From Streptomyces akebiae (lineage in GTDB: Bacteria > Actinomycetota > Actinomycetes > Streptomycetales > Streptomycetaceae), in assembly GCF_019599145.1 (NCBI RefSeq), contig NZ_CP080647.1:6014001-6078000 (forward strand): a stretch of 64,000 bases of DNA. The letters run 5' to 3'. A model generated the notes under the pieces. It saw nothing but the letters and a program-made list of their open reading frames with translations, was not told the origin of the DNA and made no database searches. Below are positions 17,122-26,600 of this stretch, piece by piece. The number at the start of each line of letters is the position of its first letter. Position 1 is the stretch's first letter. The position numbers and the translations under genes are program-made.

Positions 17122-19962
17122 ATGGTGACGTTCGCTCAGGCGCAGGAGCGCGCCGAGGAGTGGATCAACGGCGATCTGCCGGGCTATCAGCACCGTGAGG
17201 TGCGGGTGCGGGAGTTCGAGCTCGGGTTCGTGGTGTGGGCGGAGGATCGGGCGGACGGTCCGCGTTCCGACGGTGGCGCGCAGCGGCTGGTCATCGCCCG
17301 GGACAGTGGGGAGGCCACGCTGTGGCCGTCGCTGCCGGTGGGTGAGGTGATCCGCCGGTTCGAGGAGGAGTACGGCCGTACGGAGGCGGCTCCGGCCGCC
17401 GCGCCGGCGCCTCCGGCTCGGGTGGATCTGAATCAGACGTCGTTCCTGCTGACTCCGCCGGAGTGGTTGCAGGACGCGGCGGACCGGATGGGGATTCCGG
17501 ACCGTCGCGCGGGGGCCGGTGCCGGTGTGTCCGATGGTGCCGGGTCCCGTCCCGCCGCGGCCGGCGGCGCCGATTCCGGCTCCGGTACGGGTGGTTCCGG
17601 TGCTTCGGGTGCCAACGGGGTGTCCGGGGGCGGTGGTTCGCTGCCCGAGACGATGGCGGGGCCGGTCGGGCAGTCGCCCTCGGCCGGCCGTGGGGCGCCC
17701 GACGCCCCGGCTGACGCCACGCCGTGGCCGGCCGCCGCCTCGGCGGAGGACGAGGTGCGGGACGCCGTGCCGCCGAGGGACGCCGAGCCGCACGACGCGG
17801 TGCCCGCGGGGGCGACGCCGTGGGCCGGGACGGACACCAACGCGGAGGCCGAGGACGACCGTTCGGTGCCGCTGCCGGACACCGTGTTCGCGCCCCAGCT
17901 GTCCGAGGTGAGCGACGCGGACGACACTCCGCCGCCCAGCGCGCTGCCGGACGCCAAGACGGCGCTGATCTCCGGCGGCAGCCAGCTTCCGCGTACGACG
18001 GTGGCGCCGGCCATGGGTGGCCCCGGTCCCGGTCCTGGCGGGGGCGTGCAGGGTGGCCCCGCGCAGCCGTCACAGCAGCTTCCGTCCGGTCCGGGCACCC
18101 CGCCGCCGGGAGCCTCGCAGTCGTACGGGTACCCGCAGGGTTCCGGTGGCCCGCAGGGGCCCGGTGCTCTGCAGGGTCCGGGGACCCCGCCGCCCGGGGC
18201 GCCGTCGTACGGCTATCCGCAGGGCCCGGGTGGGCCGCAGGGGCCCGGTACGCCGCCTCCGGGATCTTCGCCCGCGCCCCACGCCGGTGACATCGCCGAC
18301 GCCGCGACGAGCAAGGCCGCGCCGCCGCCGCGTCGGGGTGGTGCGGCCGGTGCGCCGCCGCCTCCGGCTCCGCCCGGGGTCCCGGGGATGCCGGGTGCCC
18401 GTCCGGGTGCCACGCCTCCGCCGCAGTCCGGTCCCGGCGCTCCGGGCACCCCGGCGGGCGGGTACGTGCCGACCCAGATGGTCTCCTCCCTCGGGCCGGG
18501 TGGCCCGGGTGGTCCGCACGCTCCTGGTGCTCCTGGTGCTCCCGGTGCGCCGAATCCGCCGGGGGGTACGCCCGCCGGTGGTGTGCATCACGCGGCGACG
18601 ATGCTGGCCGGGCCCGCCGTGGGCGGACCGGGTGCGCCGCTGCCGCCGGGGCCTCCTGGCGCTCCGGGGCAGCCGGGTGGTCCGCACGCCCCTGGTGCTC
18701 CTGGTGCCCCGGGTGCTCCCGGTGCGCCGAATCCGCCGGGGGGTACGCCCGCCGGTGGTGTGCATCACGCGGCGACGATGCTGGCCGGGCCCGCCGTGGG
18801 CGGACCCGGTGCGCCCGGTGCGCCCGGTGCGCCCGGGGCCCCGCAGCCGCCCGGGCCGCCCGGGATGCCGCCGGGGGCTCCCCACGGGATGCCCGGACAG
18901 CCGATGCCCGGTCAGCCGATGCCCGGTCAGCCGGGGCCGCCGATGGGGGCTCCGCCGGCGTACGGCTACCCGCAGCCGCCGGCCGGGCAGCCGACCGTGG
19001 GCCCCGGCTACCAGGCGGTCCTGCGCTTCCGGGCGCCGGACGGGTCCGAGCAGCAGGTGATCCGGCGTTCGGCGCCGGGTACGCCGCACCCGGAGTGGCA
19101 GATCTTCCACGAGCTGCGCGGGATGAACATCCCGCCGGAGGCCGTGCTGGAGCTGCACACCGAGTTGGAGTCGTGCGAGCTGCCGGGGGCGTACTGCGCG
19201 CGGATGATCCGTGAGCAGTGGCCGAACGCGCGCATCACGTCCATCGCCCCGTACGGCAAGGACCACGCGAGCAGGCAGCAGGGTATGGCTCAACTCCTCG
19301 CCCATCAGGGTGAGTTGCACCAGGTCGCGGACGGTCCGGCGCGGCCCGCGCCGGTGCGGGCGCCGTTGCCGCCGGTGCAGCCGGCGCCGCCGGTCCCGCC
19401 GGAGGCGATCGGGCAGGAGCTGGCGGCGGCGTTCGGGCCGGGGGTGTTCCGGTTCGACCAGCAGGCGGTGTCGCGGCAGGGTGTTCCGCCGATCGTGGCG
19501 CACACGCTGGTCGTGGCCGGACTGCCGGTGGACATGGGTCCGTTCTTCTGGGCGCAGGCCCAGCCGGGCCGTCCGGTGCCGACGCTGGCGGAGCTGGCGC
19601 AGGAGCGGGGTGTGCAGCCGGCGGCGGACGCGGGCTCGTACCTGGTGATGGGCAGCGATTTCGGCAAGGCGCTCTGTGTGCAGTACGGCACGGCGAACAT
19701 CGTGGCCGTGCCGGTGGAGGCGGGGCCGGGCGGTGCGCCCGTACCGCCGCAGTTCGTGAACACGGGCCTGCCCGAGTTCGCGCGCTGTCTGGCTCTGCTC
19801 GGCCGGATGTGGCGGCTGCGCTTCGGTCTCAACCAGGAGCAGGCGGGCCGCTGGACCGTCGACTTCCAGGCGCAGCTCGCGGCCCTCGACCCGGCGGCGC
19901 TCGCCTCGCCGGAGAGCTGGTGGTCGGTGCTGCTGGAGCAGATGTGGGACGGGTTGCTGTGA
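17122..19962 (+). CDS. Imm35-like / collagen-like linker / deaminase / SUKH-4 multidomain protein
   Basis: A 946-residue protein. Residues 1-85 (AQERAEEWINGD..., LGFVVWAED, GEATLWPSLP) resemble an Imm35/YrhB-type immunity fold. Residues of about 90-625 are a low-complexity Pro/Gly/Ala linker with collagen-like GAPGAPGAP runs and TMLAGPAVGGPG repeats. Residues of about 628-735 look like a nucleic-acid deaminase of the compact toxin type: LHTELESCELPGAYC supplies His679-x-Glu681 with Cys685 and Cys692. Residues of about 755-946 are SUKH-4-like (TLVVAGLPVDMGPFFW, LVMGSDFGKALCVQYG, ending SWWSVLLEQMWDGLL). No signal peptide or membrane helix. ATG 17122 follows GGGGGAG. The family assignments come from motif memory; the deaminase motif is visible directly. 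Confidence 0.72.
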   Translation: MVTFAQAQERAEEWINGDLPGYQHREVRVREFELGFVVWAEDRADGPRSDGGAQRLVIARDSGEATLWPSLPVGEVIRRFEEEYGRTEAAPAAAPAPPARVDLNQTSFLLTPPEWLQDAADRMGIPDRRAGAGAGVSDGAGSRPAAAGGADSGSGTGGSGASGANGVSGGGGSLPETMAGPVGQSPSAGRGAPDAPADATPWPAAASAEDEVRDAVPPRDAEPHDAVPAGATPWAGTDTNAEAEDDRSVPLPDTVFAPQLSEVSDADDTPPPSALPDAKTALISGGSQLPRTTVAPAMGGPGPGPGGGVQGGPAQPSQQLPSGPGTPPPGASQSYGYPQGSGGPQGPGALQGPGTPPPGAPSYGYPQGPGGPQGPGTPPPGSSPAPHAGDIADAATSKAAPPPRRGGAAGAPPPPAPPGVPGMPGARPGATPPPQSGPGAPGTPAGGYVPTQMVSSLGPGGPGGPHAPGAPGAPGAPNPPGGTPAGGVHHAATMLAGPAVGGPGAPLPPGPPGAPGQPGGPHAPGAPGAPGAPGAPNPPGGTPAGGVHHAATMLAGPAVGGPGAPGAPGAPGAPQPPGPPGMPPGAPHGMPGQPMPGQPMPGQPGPPMGAPPAYGYPQPPAGQPTVGPGYQAVLRFRAPDGSEQQVIRRSAPGTPHPEWQIFHELRGMNIPPEAVLELHTELESCELPGAYCARMIREQWPNARITSIAPYGKDHASRQQGMAQLLAHQGELHQVADGPARPAPVRAPLPPVQPAPPVPPEAIGQELAAAFGPGVFRFDQQAVSRQGVPPIVAHTLVVAGLPVDMGPFFWAQAQPGRPVPTLAELAQERGVQPAADAGSYLVMGSDFGKALCVQYGTANIVAVPVEAGPGGAPVPPQFVNTGLPEFARCLALLGRMWRLRFGLNQEQAGRWTVDFQAQLAALDPAALASPESWWSVLLEQMWDGLL
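18541..18806. repeat. Perfect 89-bp direct repeat inside the linker of the deaminase-SUKH-4 gene
   Basis: Identical 89-bp copies at 18541-18629 and 18718-18806, offset by 177 bp (59 codons, in frame), encode PGAPNPPGGTPAGGVHHAAT and the following MLAGPAVGG. Perfect identity at the DNA level points to a recent duplication or ongoing slippage or recombination. Confidence 0.93.
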
Positions 19963-20007
19963 CCCGTCGCGGCTGACCTCCACGTCGGCCGTCCGCCATA
20001 CGCATGA

Positions 20008-20056
20008 CGCGAGGGCCCGGCCCGGACACGCAGGTGATCCGGGCCGGGCCCTCGCG
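20008..20056. terminator. Terminator after the deaminase-SUKH-4 gene
   Basis: A perfect 19-bp stem, CGCGAGGGCCCGGCCCGGA (20008-20026) pairing with 20038-20056, has an 11-base loop and lies 46 bp after the stop codon. It is GC-only without a T-run, typical for Streptomyces. It closes the WHH-SUKH-1/deaminase-SUKH-4 operon. Confidence 0.85.
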
Positions 20057-20203
20057 CGTGTCCGGGGCGGGGGCCCGGCGGGTGTCCGGCCGTCTGCTCC
20101 CGTGACCTCGCACGGAGTGTCGCGTTATGAACACTTTGGTCCGATCCATCAAGATGTGGCGCGAAATCATCATTTCGTGTGCGTCCGGCGGAGAGGGCCC
20201 AGC

Positions 20204-21079
20204 ATGAGCAGCGCACCGACGGCACCCCATGACTTCGAGTTCGACGTCGTACGGCGTGGCTACCGTCCCGACGAGGTCGACGCCCACGCGGCGGCCCTCT
20301 CCAGGGACCGGGACGCCGCGTGGGAGCGGGCCGCCCGGCTGACCGTGCTGGCCCGGGAGATGGGCGCGGACCTCGACCTGCTGCGCGAGACGGTCGCCGG
20401 GCTCACCCCGCAGACGTACGAGGCGCTCGGTGGGCGCGCCCGGGAGTTGTTCGAGCTCGGTGTCGAGGAGGCGGCGGCCGTTCGCGAGGGCGGGCGTGAG
20501 GACGCGCGGCGGATCGTCGCCGAGGCGGAGGAGGCCGGGCAGCGGCTGCGGGGGGCTGCGCAGGCGTACGCCGACGAGGTGCGGGGCGAGGCCGAGGAGC
20601 GGGCCCGGCAGGTGTTGCTGGCGGCCCAGACCGAGGCCGACGAGCTGCGGATCGAGGCCCGGCGGGGGGTGAAGGAGGGGCGGGGCGAGGCGTTGGCCGC
20701 GCTGCGGGAGACGCGGGAGCGGGCGGAGGGGATGCTCGCGGAGCTCCAGAAGGAGTACGACGAGCGGGTGGCCGGGATCGAGCGGGAGGCCGCCGAGCGG
20801 GAGGCCGCGTTCGATGCGGCGCTGGCCGAACGGGTCGCCCGTGCGGAGGCGGAGCTGCTCGCGGCCGAGCAGGGGCTCGCCGACGCGGAGGCCGATGCGG
20901 CGCGGATGCAGGAGGAGGCGGAGGAGCGGGCCGCCGAGGCGTTGGCGGAGGCTCGGCGGCGGGAGGAGTGGGTGGCTCGGGAGACCGAGCGGGTGTTGCG
21001 GGAGCACGGGGAGAGGTGGGACGACGTTCGGGCGCACATGGATTGCATCCGGGAGAGTCTGTCCGCGTTGACCGAGTAG
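20204..21079 (+). CDS. DivIVA-domain coiled-coil protein ('cellulose-binding protein' type)
   Basis: A 291-residue, mostly coiled-coil cytoskeletal-type protein. The N-terminus (FEFDVVRRGYRPDEVDAHAA) is the DivIVA membrane-curvature motif. From about residue 85 onward the sequence is almost unbroken heptads rich in Ala, Glu and Arg (for example EEAEERAAEALAEARRREEW). Such proteins in Streptomyces are often annotated as cellulose-binding and include the filament protein FilP. Whether this is FilP or a paralogue cannot be settled here. The ATG at 20204 was chosen because GGAGAGGG precedes it and the DivIVA motif begins soon after. A short inverted repeat CGAAAT-catc-ATTTCG (20162-20177) lies 26 bp upstream. 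Confidence 0.82.
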   Translation: MSSAPTAPHDFEFDVVRRGYRPDEVDAHAAALSRDRDAAWERAARLTVLAREMGADLDLLRETVAGLTPQTYEALGGRARELFELGVEEAAAVREGGREDARRIVAEAEEAGQRLRGAAQAYADEVRGEAEERARQVLLAAQTEADELRIEARRGVKEGRGEALAALRETRERAEGMLAELQKEYDERVAGIEREAAEREAAFDAALAERVARAEAELLAAEQGLADAEADAARMQEEAEERAAEALAEARRREEWVARETERVLREHGERWDDVRAHMDCIRESLSALTE

Positions 21080-21142
21080 GTGCGGGGGTGGGGGGTGAGG
21101 GGGCACGGGGGTGCGTTGTCGGGTGCGGGTGGGTGGGGCTTC

Positions 21143-21166
21143 TCGCGCGGTTCCCCGCGCCCCTGG
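21143..21166. repeat. Interspersed palindromic element, copy C (single arm)
   Basis: The segment TCGCGCGGTTCCCCGCGCCC.. matches the left arm of copies A and B with one substitution, and its upstream flank GGGTGCGGGTGGGTGGGGCT matches too. The right arm is missing. It lies in the convergent gap between the DivIVA-like and symporter genes, so this is a decayed or half element. Confidence 0.75.
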
Positions 21167-21240
21167 AAGGCGTTGGTGCCCGGCGGCTTCAGGGTGGCCG
21201 GAGGCCCGCTCGTTCCTGAGCGGTGCTCCGGCCGCGGTCG

Positions 21241-22917
21241 TCAGTCGCCCCTTCTTGTCGCGCCTGCCAGGATCCAGCCCTCCACCGCTTCGTACTGTCT
21301 GCGTTGTTCGTCTGCCTTGGCGCGGCCGGAGAGGGTCGTGCCGAGCCAGCCGAAGGCGAAGCCGAGGGGGATGGAGAGCAGGCCCGTGGTGGTGAAGGGG
21401 AACCAGTTGAAGTCGGCTCGGGGGAAGGCGGAGTGGGGGGAGCCGGAGACCAGGTTGGTGCCGGTCATGAGGACGAGGACGGAGAGGGTGCCGCCGATGA
21501 GGGTGTACATCAGGCCCGTACGGGTGTAGCGGCGCCAGAAGAGGCCGTAGACGAGGGCGGGCGCGATGGCGGAGGCGCCCAGGCAGAAGGAGAGGGTGAC
21601 CAGGGGCTGGAGGTTGCGGTGCTGGACCATCGTGGCGAGGACGATCGCCGTGACGCCGACCGCGCAGGCCGAGAGCCTGGCGATGGTCATCTCGCGGCGG
21701 GGGGTGAGCGGTTCGCGGGCGCGGGCCGCGAAGACGTCGTGGGCGAGGGAGTTGGCGCAGGCGAGGATCATGCCGGCGACGGAGGCGAGCAGCGTCAGGA
21801 AGACGGCCGTCGTGACGGTGGTGAAGAGCAGCGTCTCCGCCGTGGACACCTCTGTCCCGAACGCCGCCATCGACCCCAGCAGATAGGCCGTGTTGCCCTG
21901 GGGGTCGGCCGCCGCGATCACCTCGCGGCCGATCAGGGCCGTCGCGCCGAAGCCGATCACCGAGATGATCAGGACGAAGAGGGCGACGGAGGGGACCGCC
22001 CAGGACAGTGAGCGGCGGACCTGGCGGGCGTTGTTCGCGGTGTACATGCGCATGGTGACGTGCGGGAGGCAGGCGCCGCCGAGGACGACTGTCAACTGGG
22101 CGCTGATCATGTCGAGTTCGGGGTACGGGCCGCCCGAGAACTGCAGTCCGGAGTGGAGGTAGCCGGTGCCGATACCGCTCTTCTCCGCCGCCGCGCCGAG
22201 CAGCAGGCCGGGGTTCCAGTCGAACTTGTGCAGGATGAGTACGGCGACGAGCGCGCCCGAGCCGAGCAGCATCACGATCTTGAGGATCTGGATGAGGGCG
22301 GTGCCCTTCATGCCGCCGATCGCCGCGTAGCCGATCATGAGCGCGCCGACGATCACCACGACGCCGGTCTTCAGACTGTCGCTGGAGAACCCGAGGATGA
22401 ACGCCAGCAGGTCGCCGGTGCCCGCGAGCTGCACGAGCATCATCGGCATCAGCGCGGCGATCGTGACGACGCAGGCGACGATGCGTACGGACCGGCCGGG
22501 CATCCGCCGGGCCAGCGCATCGCCCATCGTGAACCTGCCCGCGTTGCGCAGGGGTTCGGCCAGCAGGAACATCAGCAGCATCAGGGACAGGGCCGTGCTC
22601 AGGGCGAGGACGACACCGTCGTAGCCGAAGAGGGCGATCACTCCGCCGGTGCCCAGCACGGTCGCCGCGGAGATGTAGTCGCCGGCGATGGCGAGGCCGT
22701 TGCGCATGGGGGAGAGCGAGCCGTAGCCGGTGTAGAACTCGTCGAGGTCGTCCCGGTCGGGGCCCGTCATCACGCACAGCAGGAGCGTGATGGTGGCGAC
22801 CGCCGTGAAGCCGACGAGGGACATGGCCTGTGCCGACCCGCTGAACTCGGCGAGTCCGCCCGCGGCCGTGGTCGAGGGGGCGTCGGCGGTGAGGGCGGTG
22901 GTGGCGGTGACGCTCAT
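21241..22917 (-). CDS. Sodium:solute symporter, acetate/cation (ActP-like)
   Basis: A 558-residue SSS-family transporter with about 13 membrane helices, the normal topology. Near the N-terminus GYGSLSPMRNGLAIAGDYIS followed by AATVLGTGGV is the conserved helix 1/2 sodium-site region of the acetate-permease subgroup. SSVHDVFAARAREPLTPR-like loop residues (LAHDVFAAR) are also present. It would import acetate or another short monocarboxylate with Na+. The start is ATG 22917, overlapping the DUF485 stop by ATGA. The DUF485 plus symporter pair is the usual actP arrangement. A C-terminal LAGATRRGD tail ends the protein. Confidence 0.9.
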   Translation of the reverse strand: MSVTATTALTADAPSTTAAGGLAEFSGSAQAMSLVGFTAVATITLLLCVMTGPDRDDLDEFYTGYGSLSPMRNGLAIAGDYISAATVLGTGGVIALFGYDGVVLALSTALSLMLLMFLLAEPLRNAGRFTMGDALARRMPGRSVRIVACVVTIAALMPMMLVQLAGTGDLLAFILGFSSDSLKTGVVVIVGALMIGYAAIGGMKGTALIQILKIVMLLGSGALVAVLILHKFDWNPGLLLGAAAEKSGIGTGYLHSGLQFSGGPYPELDMISAQLTVVLGGACLPHVTMRMYTANNARQVRRSLSWAVPSVALFVLIISVIGFGATALIGREVIAAADPQGNTAYLLGSMAAFGTEVSTAETLLFTTVTTAVFLTLLASVAGMILACANSLAHDVFAARAREPLTPRREMTIARLSACAVGVTAIVLATMVQHRNLQPLVTLSFCLGASAIAPALVYGLFWRRYTRTGLMYTLIGGTLSVLVLMTGTNLVSGSPHSAFPRADFNWFPFTTTGLLSIPLGFAFGWLGTTLSGRAKADEQRRQYEAVEGWILAGATRRGD

Positions 22918-23357
22918 CGAACCGTCCCCCGCCTCGCGTCGACCGCCGCGAGGTCGCGGATGCGGTCGGCCAGCGGGTCGACGCGCACGCGCGCGGTGTG
23001 CTCGTAGAGCCAGATGGCGAGGCAGGTCACCGGTACCTGGAGGAGGCCGAGCAGCAGGCCCGTGGAGAGTCCGCCGCTGACCTCGCTCGTCATGAACGAC
23101 GGGGCGAAGGCGGACAGGAGGAGGAACAGCACGAAGTAGCCGAGGGCCGTCAGGGTCGCCACCCGCCGCTGCCAGCGGTACGCGCCGCGCAGCACCCGCA
23201 GGTCGCTGTGGTGGCCGAGGGAGGGGTGGCGGGGGGTGGCCGGGTTCGGCCGCGGTTCCGGTTCCCGGGGGGCCCAGGGGTAGGTCTGGTACGAGGGGGA
23301 CGAGGTGTGCGGTGTGTACGGGGGTTGGTGCGGGGGTGACGAGAACGCGTCGGTCAT
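22914..23357 (-). CDS. DUF485 membrane protein, symporter partner
   Basis: A 147-residue DUF485 (YjcH-like) protein. A Pro/Tyr-rich hydrophilic N-terminus (about 1-58) is followed by two membrane helices (about 65-85 and 98-118) and a charged C-terminus. The characteristic start of the domain is LRVLRGAYRWQRRVATL. DUF485 proteins nearly always accompany acetate-type symporters, presumably as an accessory subunit. It is the first gene of the operon, translationally coupled to the symporter. Confidence 0.88.
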   Translation of the reverse strand: MTDAFSSPPHQPPYTPHTSSPSYQTYPWAPREPEPRPNPATPRHPSLGHHSDLRVLRGAYRWQRRVATLTALGYFVLFLLLSAFAPSFMTSEVSGGLSTGLLLGLLQVPVTCLAIWLYEHTARVRVDPLADRIRDLAAVDARRGTVR

Positions 23358-23682
23358 CCCGTGGTCTCCTTGCGCGGCTCGGGTCCGGGTACGGACCGCA
23401 GGGAGGGGGGCGGGCGTGAACGCTACTCGTGGGTTCGGCGGAGCGCGAGCTTTTCGACAAACTGATCGGTCGGTATGCGCTTACTTGGAGGATCTGGCGC
23501 TGACCTGGGGTGTTACCCGGATTAACTCAGGTTTTTGAACGAGGGTCAGAAGGGGCTTGTGGAGTTGCTGTGCGCACCGTGTGAGATGTGCCTCACCGAT
23601 CGCCACTTGGTCAACAAAACGACACTGGTTACCCTCCCCTTCGACCAAGTGCACGACCAAAAATAAAAAAGCGGGGGGAAGA
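23358..23682. other. Divergent intergenic region, DUF485 / LamG protein
   Basis: 325 bp without a credible gene. The plus-strand part is unusually AT-rich near the end (AAAAATAAAAAA at about 23659-23670), directly before the GCGGGGGGAA ribosome-binding site of the LamG gene. It contains the promoter candidate listed separately. Confidence 0.6.
23607..23635 (+). promoter_or_regulatory. Candidate vegetative promoter of the LamG-Rhs locus
   Basis: TTGGTC (23607-23612) and TACCCT (23630-23635) are separated by 17 bp, matching a sigma-HrdB type -35/-10 pair. They lie about 48 bp upstream of the GTG start. Assignment by consensus only. Confidence 0.45.
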
Positions 23683-26600
23683 GTGCGACCACACAGTCGC
23701 AGTCGAGCCATGCGCGGAGCGATGACCGTCGCTTCCGCGGTGCTCGTGCTGGCCGGCGGCCTACAAGCCGCACCGGCGCAGGCGGCGGGCACGGACAGGG
23801 ACACGGGGAACACCGGCCGCACGGCCGACGACGGGGCACGGGGCAAGGACTTCTGGGAGGACGACGAGCTGCCGGCCGCCACGGCCGAGGCACGCGCCTC
23901 CGCACGGGCCGTCGCGTCCGGAAAGCCCGTCGCCGTCGACGAGTTGACGTCCTCGACCAGCCGGGTCGTCGCCCATCCGGACGGGACCTTCACCGCCGAG
24001 ACGTCGACCTCGCCCGAACGCGTCCGCAAGGACGGCGCGTGGACGGACATCGACACGACGCTCGTCGCCCGCCCGGACGGCGGCCTGGCGCCGCGCGCCG
24101 CCGAGGACATCCGCTTCTCCGGCGGCGGCACCGACGAACCGCTGGCCCGGATGGTGCTGGCGGGCAAGGAGTACGCGGTGTCGTCCCCGTGGGCGCTGCC
24201 GGAGCCGGAGGTCGACGGCTCGTCGGCCGTGTACCGGTCGGTGCTCCCCGACGTGGACCTCGCCGTGCAGGCCCACCCGGACGGCTTCACGTACCACCTG
24301 GTGGTCCACAGCCGCGAGGCCGCCGCCGACCCGGCCCTGAGGAAGGTGAGCTTCCCCGTCGAGACCGAGGGGCTCTCCGTGCGCACGGACGACACCGGCG
24401 CGGCCTCGTTCGTGGACGCCTCGGGGTACGCGGTCGTCTCCAGCGGCTCGGCGCTGATGTGGGACGCGGGCACCGGGGCCGAGCCCTCGGCGGACACCGC
24501 GGTGAAGAAGGCCTCGTCGGTCCGGTCGGCATCGTTGTCGGGCTCCGCCGCCGAGGACGGCGCCCACTCCCTCGGCGCCGCCGCCGTCGCCGACTCCCTC
24601 AGCGCCGACGCCACCTCGCGTACGGCCGTCATGGACACGGCGGTCACCGACGACACCCTGACCGTCGTCCCGGACCAGGACTTCCTGACCGACCGGGACA
24701 CCACCTACCCGGTGGTCATCGACCCGCCCGCGGTCAAGGCGACCCTGACGGGCTGGACCGCGCTGTGGTCGGACTCGCCGGGCACCAGCTTCTGGAAGAC
24801 CAAGCACGCCCTCGGCGTGGGCTACGACGCGTACGTGGACAACAAGAAGTCCCGCTCGCTGTTCCAGTTCGACACCCGCAGGGTGGCCGGCAAGAAGATC
24901 CTCAACGCCACCTTCACGGCGTACGCGATCTGGTCGGCGAACTGCGACAAGCGCGACGTCAACCTGTACCGCACGAGCCAGATCTCCTCGTCCACCACCT
25001 GGAACTCGCAGGACAGGTCGCTCAAGTGGCACGCGAAGGTCGACACGGTCTCCGCCGCCAAGGGCCACTCCGTGGACTGCAAGGACGGTGACATCGAGTT
25101 CGACGCCACCGCCGCCGTCGCGCACACCGCGAAGGCGAAGGACACGCTGACCACGCTCGGTCTGCGGGCCGACGAGGGCGACCCGATCGCCTGGAAGCAG
25201 TTCATGTCGCCGCTGGACCCGGAGGCCACGTCCGCACGCAAGCCCCGGCTGTCCATCACCTACGTCACCCCGCCGGACAGCAAGCCGTCCTCGGTGAAGA
25301 TGTCCGACCCGAAGATCGCCTGCTCGGCCTCCACGGCACCCGCGCAGATCCGGGACGCCACGCCCCGGCTGACCGCGACGCCCACGTCGAGCGACGCCTC
25401 CAACGCCTCGCTGCGCCCCCACTTCGAGCTCTACAGGGGCGGCGCGACCACGGCGACCTCGCTGAAGCCGACCACCTGGACGGACAGCGGCACGGCCGGC
25501 ACCTCCGTCACCGCGACCCTGGACGAGAAGGTCACGTACAAGTTCCGGGCCCGCACCGAGTACAAGTACACCTGGAAGGGCGACACCCACTCCCTCTACG
25601 GGCCGTGGTCGGGCTACTGCTACTTCACGGTGGACTCCAAGGGCCCGCTGCTGCCGAAGGTCTCCTCGACCGTCTACAAGGAGTGCGCGGGCACCAGTTG
25701 TGACGCCGCCGACCCGGAGCAGGGCAGCGTCGGTATGACCGCCGGCTTCAAGGTGGAGGGCGGCGCCGGCGACGTCCGCCGCTACGACTGGTGGCTCAAC
25801 GGCGTGAAGCTCGGCAGCAAGTCGTTCACCGCCAACACCCCCGCGTACGAGATCGAGGCCGCGCCCGACAAGCGGCTCACCAACACCCTGCGCGTGCAGA
25901 CCTACGACGGGGCGGGCAACGCCAGCCCGCACGCCGACTACCAGTTCCGGGTGGCCAAGGGCTCCGACCCGGTCGCGAGCTGGAAGTTCGACGAGGGCAG
26001 CGGTACGACCGCCGCGGACTCCTCCGGCAACAACCGCACGCTCACCCTGACGTCGACGACCTGGACGGACAAGGCCCGCCTCGGCGGCGCTCTGCGCACC
26101 GCCAACGTCAGCGGACAGGGCGGTGTCACCGCCTCCACCGTGCTCGACACCACCAACAGCTTCGCCGTCGGCGGCTGGGTGCGGCTGACCTCCAAGGACC
26201 ACATCTCCACCGTCGCCACCCAGAGCGGCACCCGCGCGGGCGCCTTCCAGCTGTACTTCTCGCAGTCGCTGGACCGCTGGGTCTTCAACCGGTACGCCAC
26301 CGACGCCGACGCGCCGACGATCGTGCGCGCCCAGTCCAAGAAGCCGCCCGTGGTGGGCGCGTGGACCCATGTGATGGGCGTCTACGACCACAACAAGAAG
26401 CAGATCCGGCTCTACGTCAACGGACAGCTCCAGGCGGCCACCGAGTTCACCACCCCCTGGGCCGCCAAGGGCACCTTCGAGGTCGGCCGGATGAAGGCGA
26501 GCGGCCGTTACTCGTCGTGGTTCGAGGGCGACCTCGACCACATCCAGGTCTGGAACCGGGTGGTCTTCGACAACGAGATGGGCGCGATCGCCAACGCCGA

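Noticed and set aside
18480..18930. CRISPR-like repetitive DNA
   Set aside because: The repeats are in-frame collagen-like GAP codons without regular spacers; they encode a protein linker.
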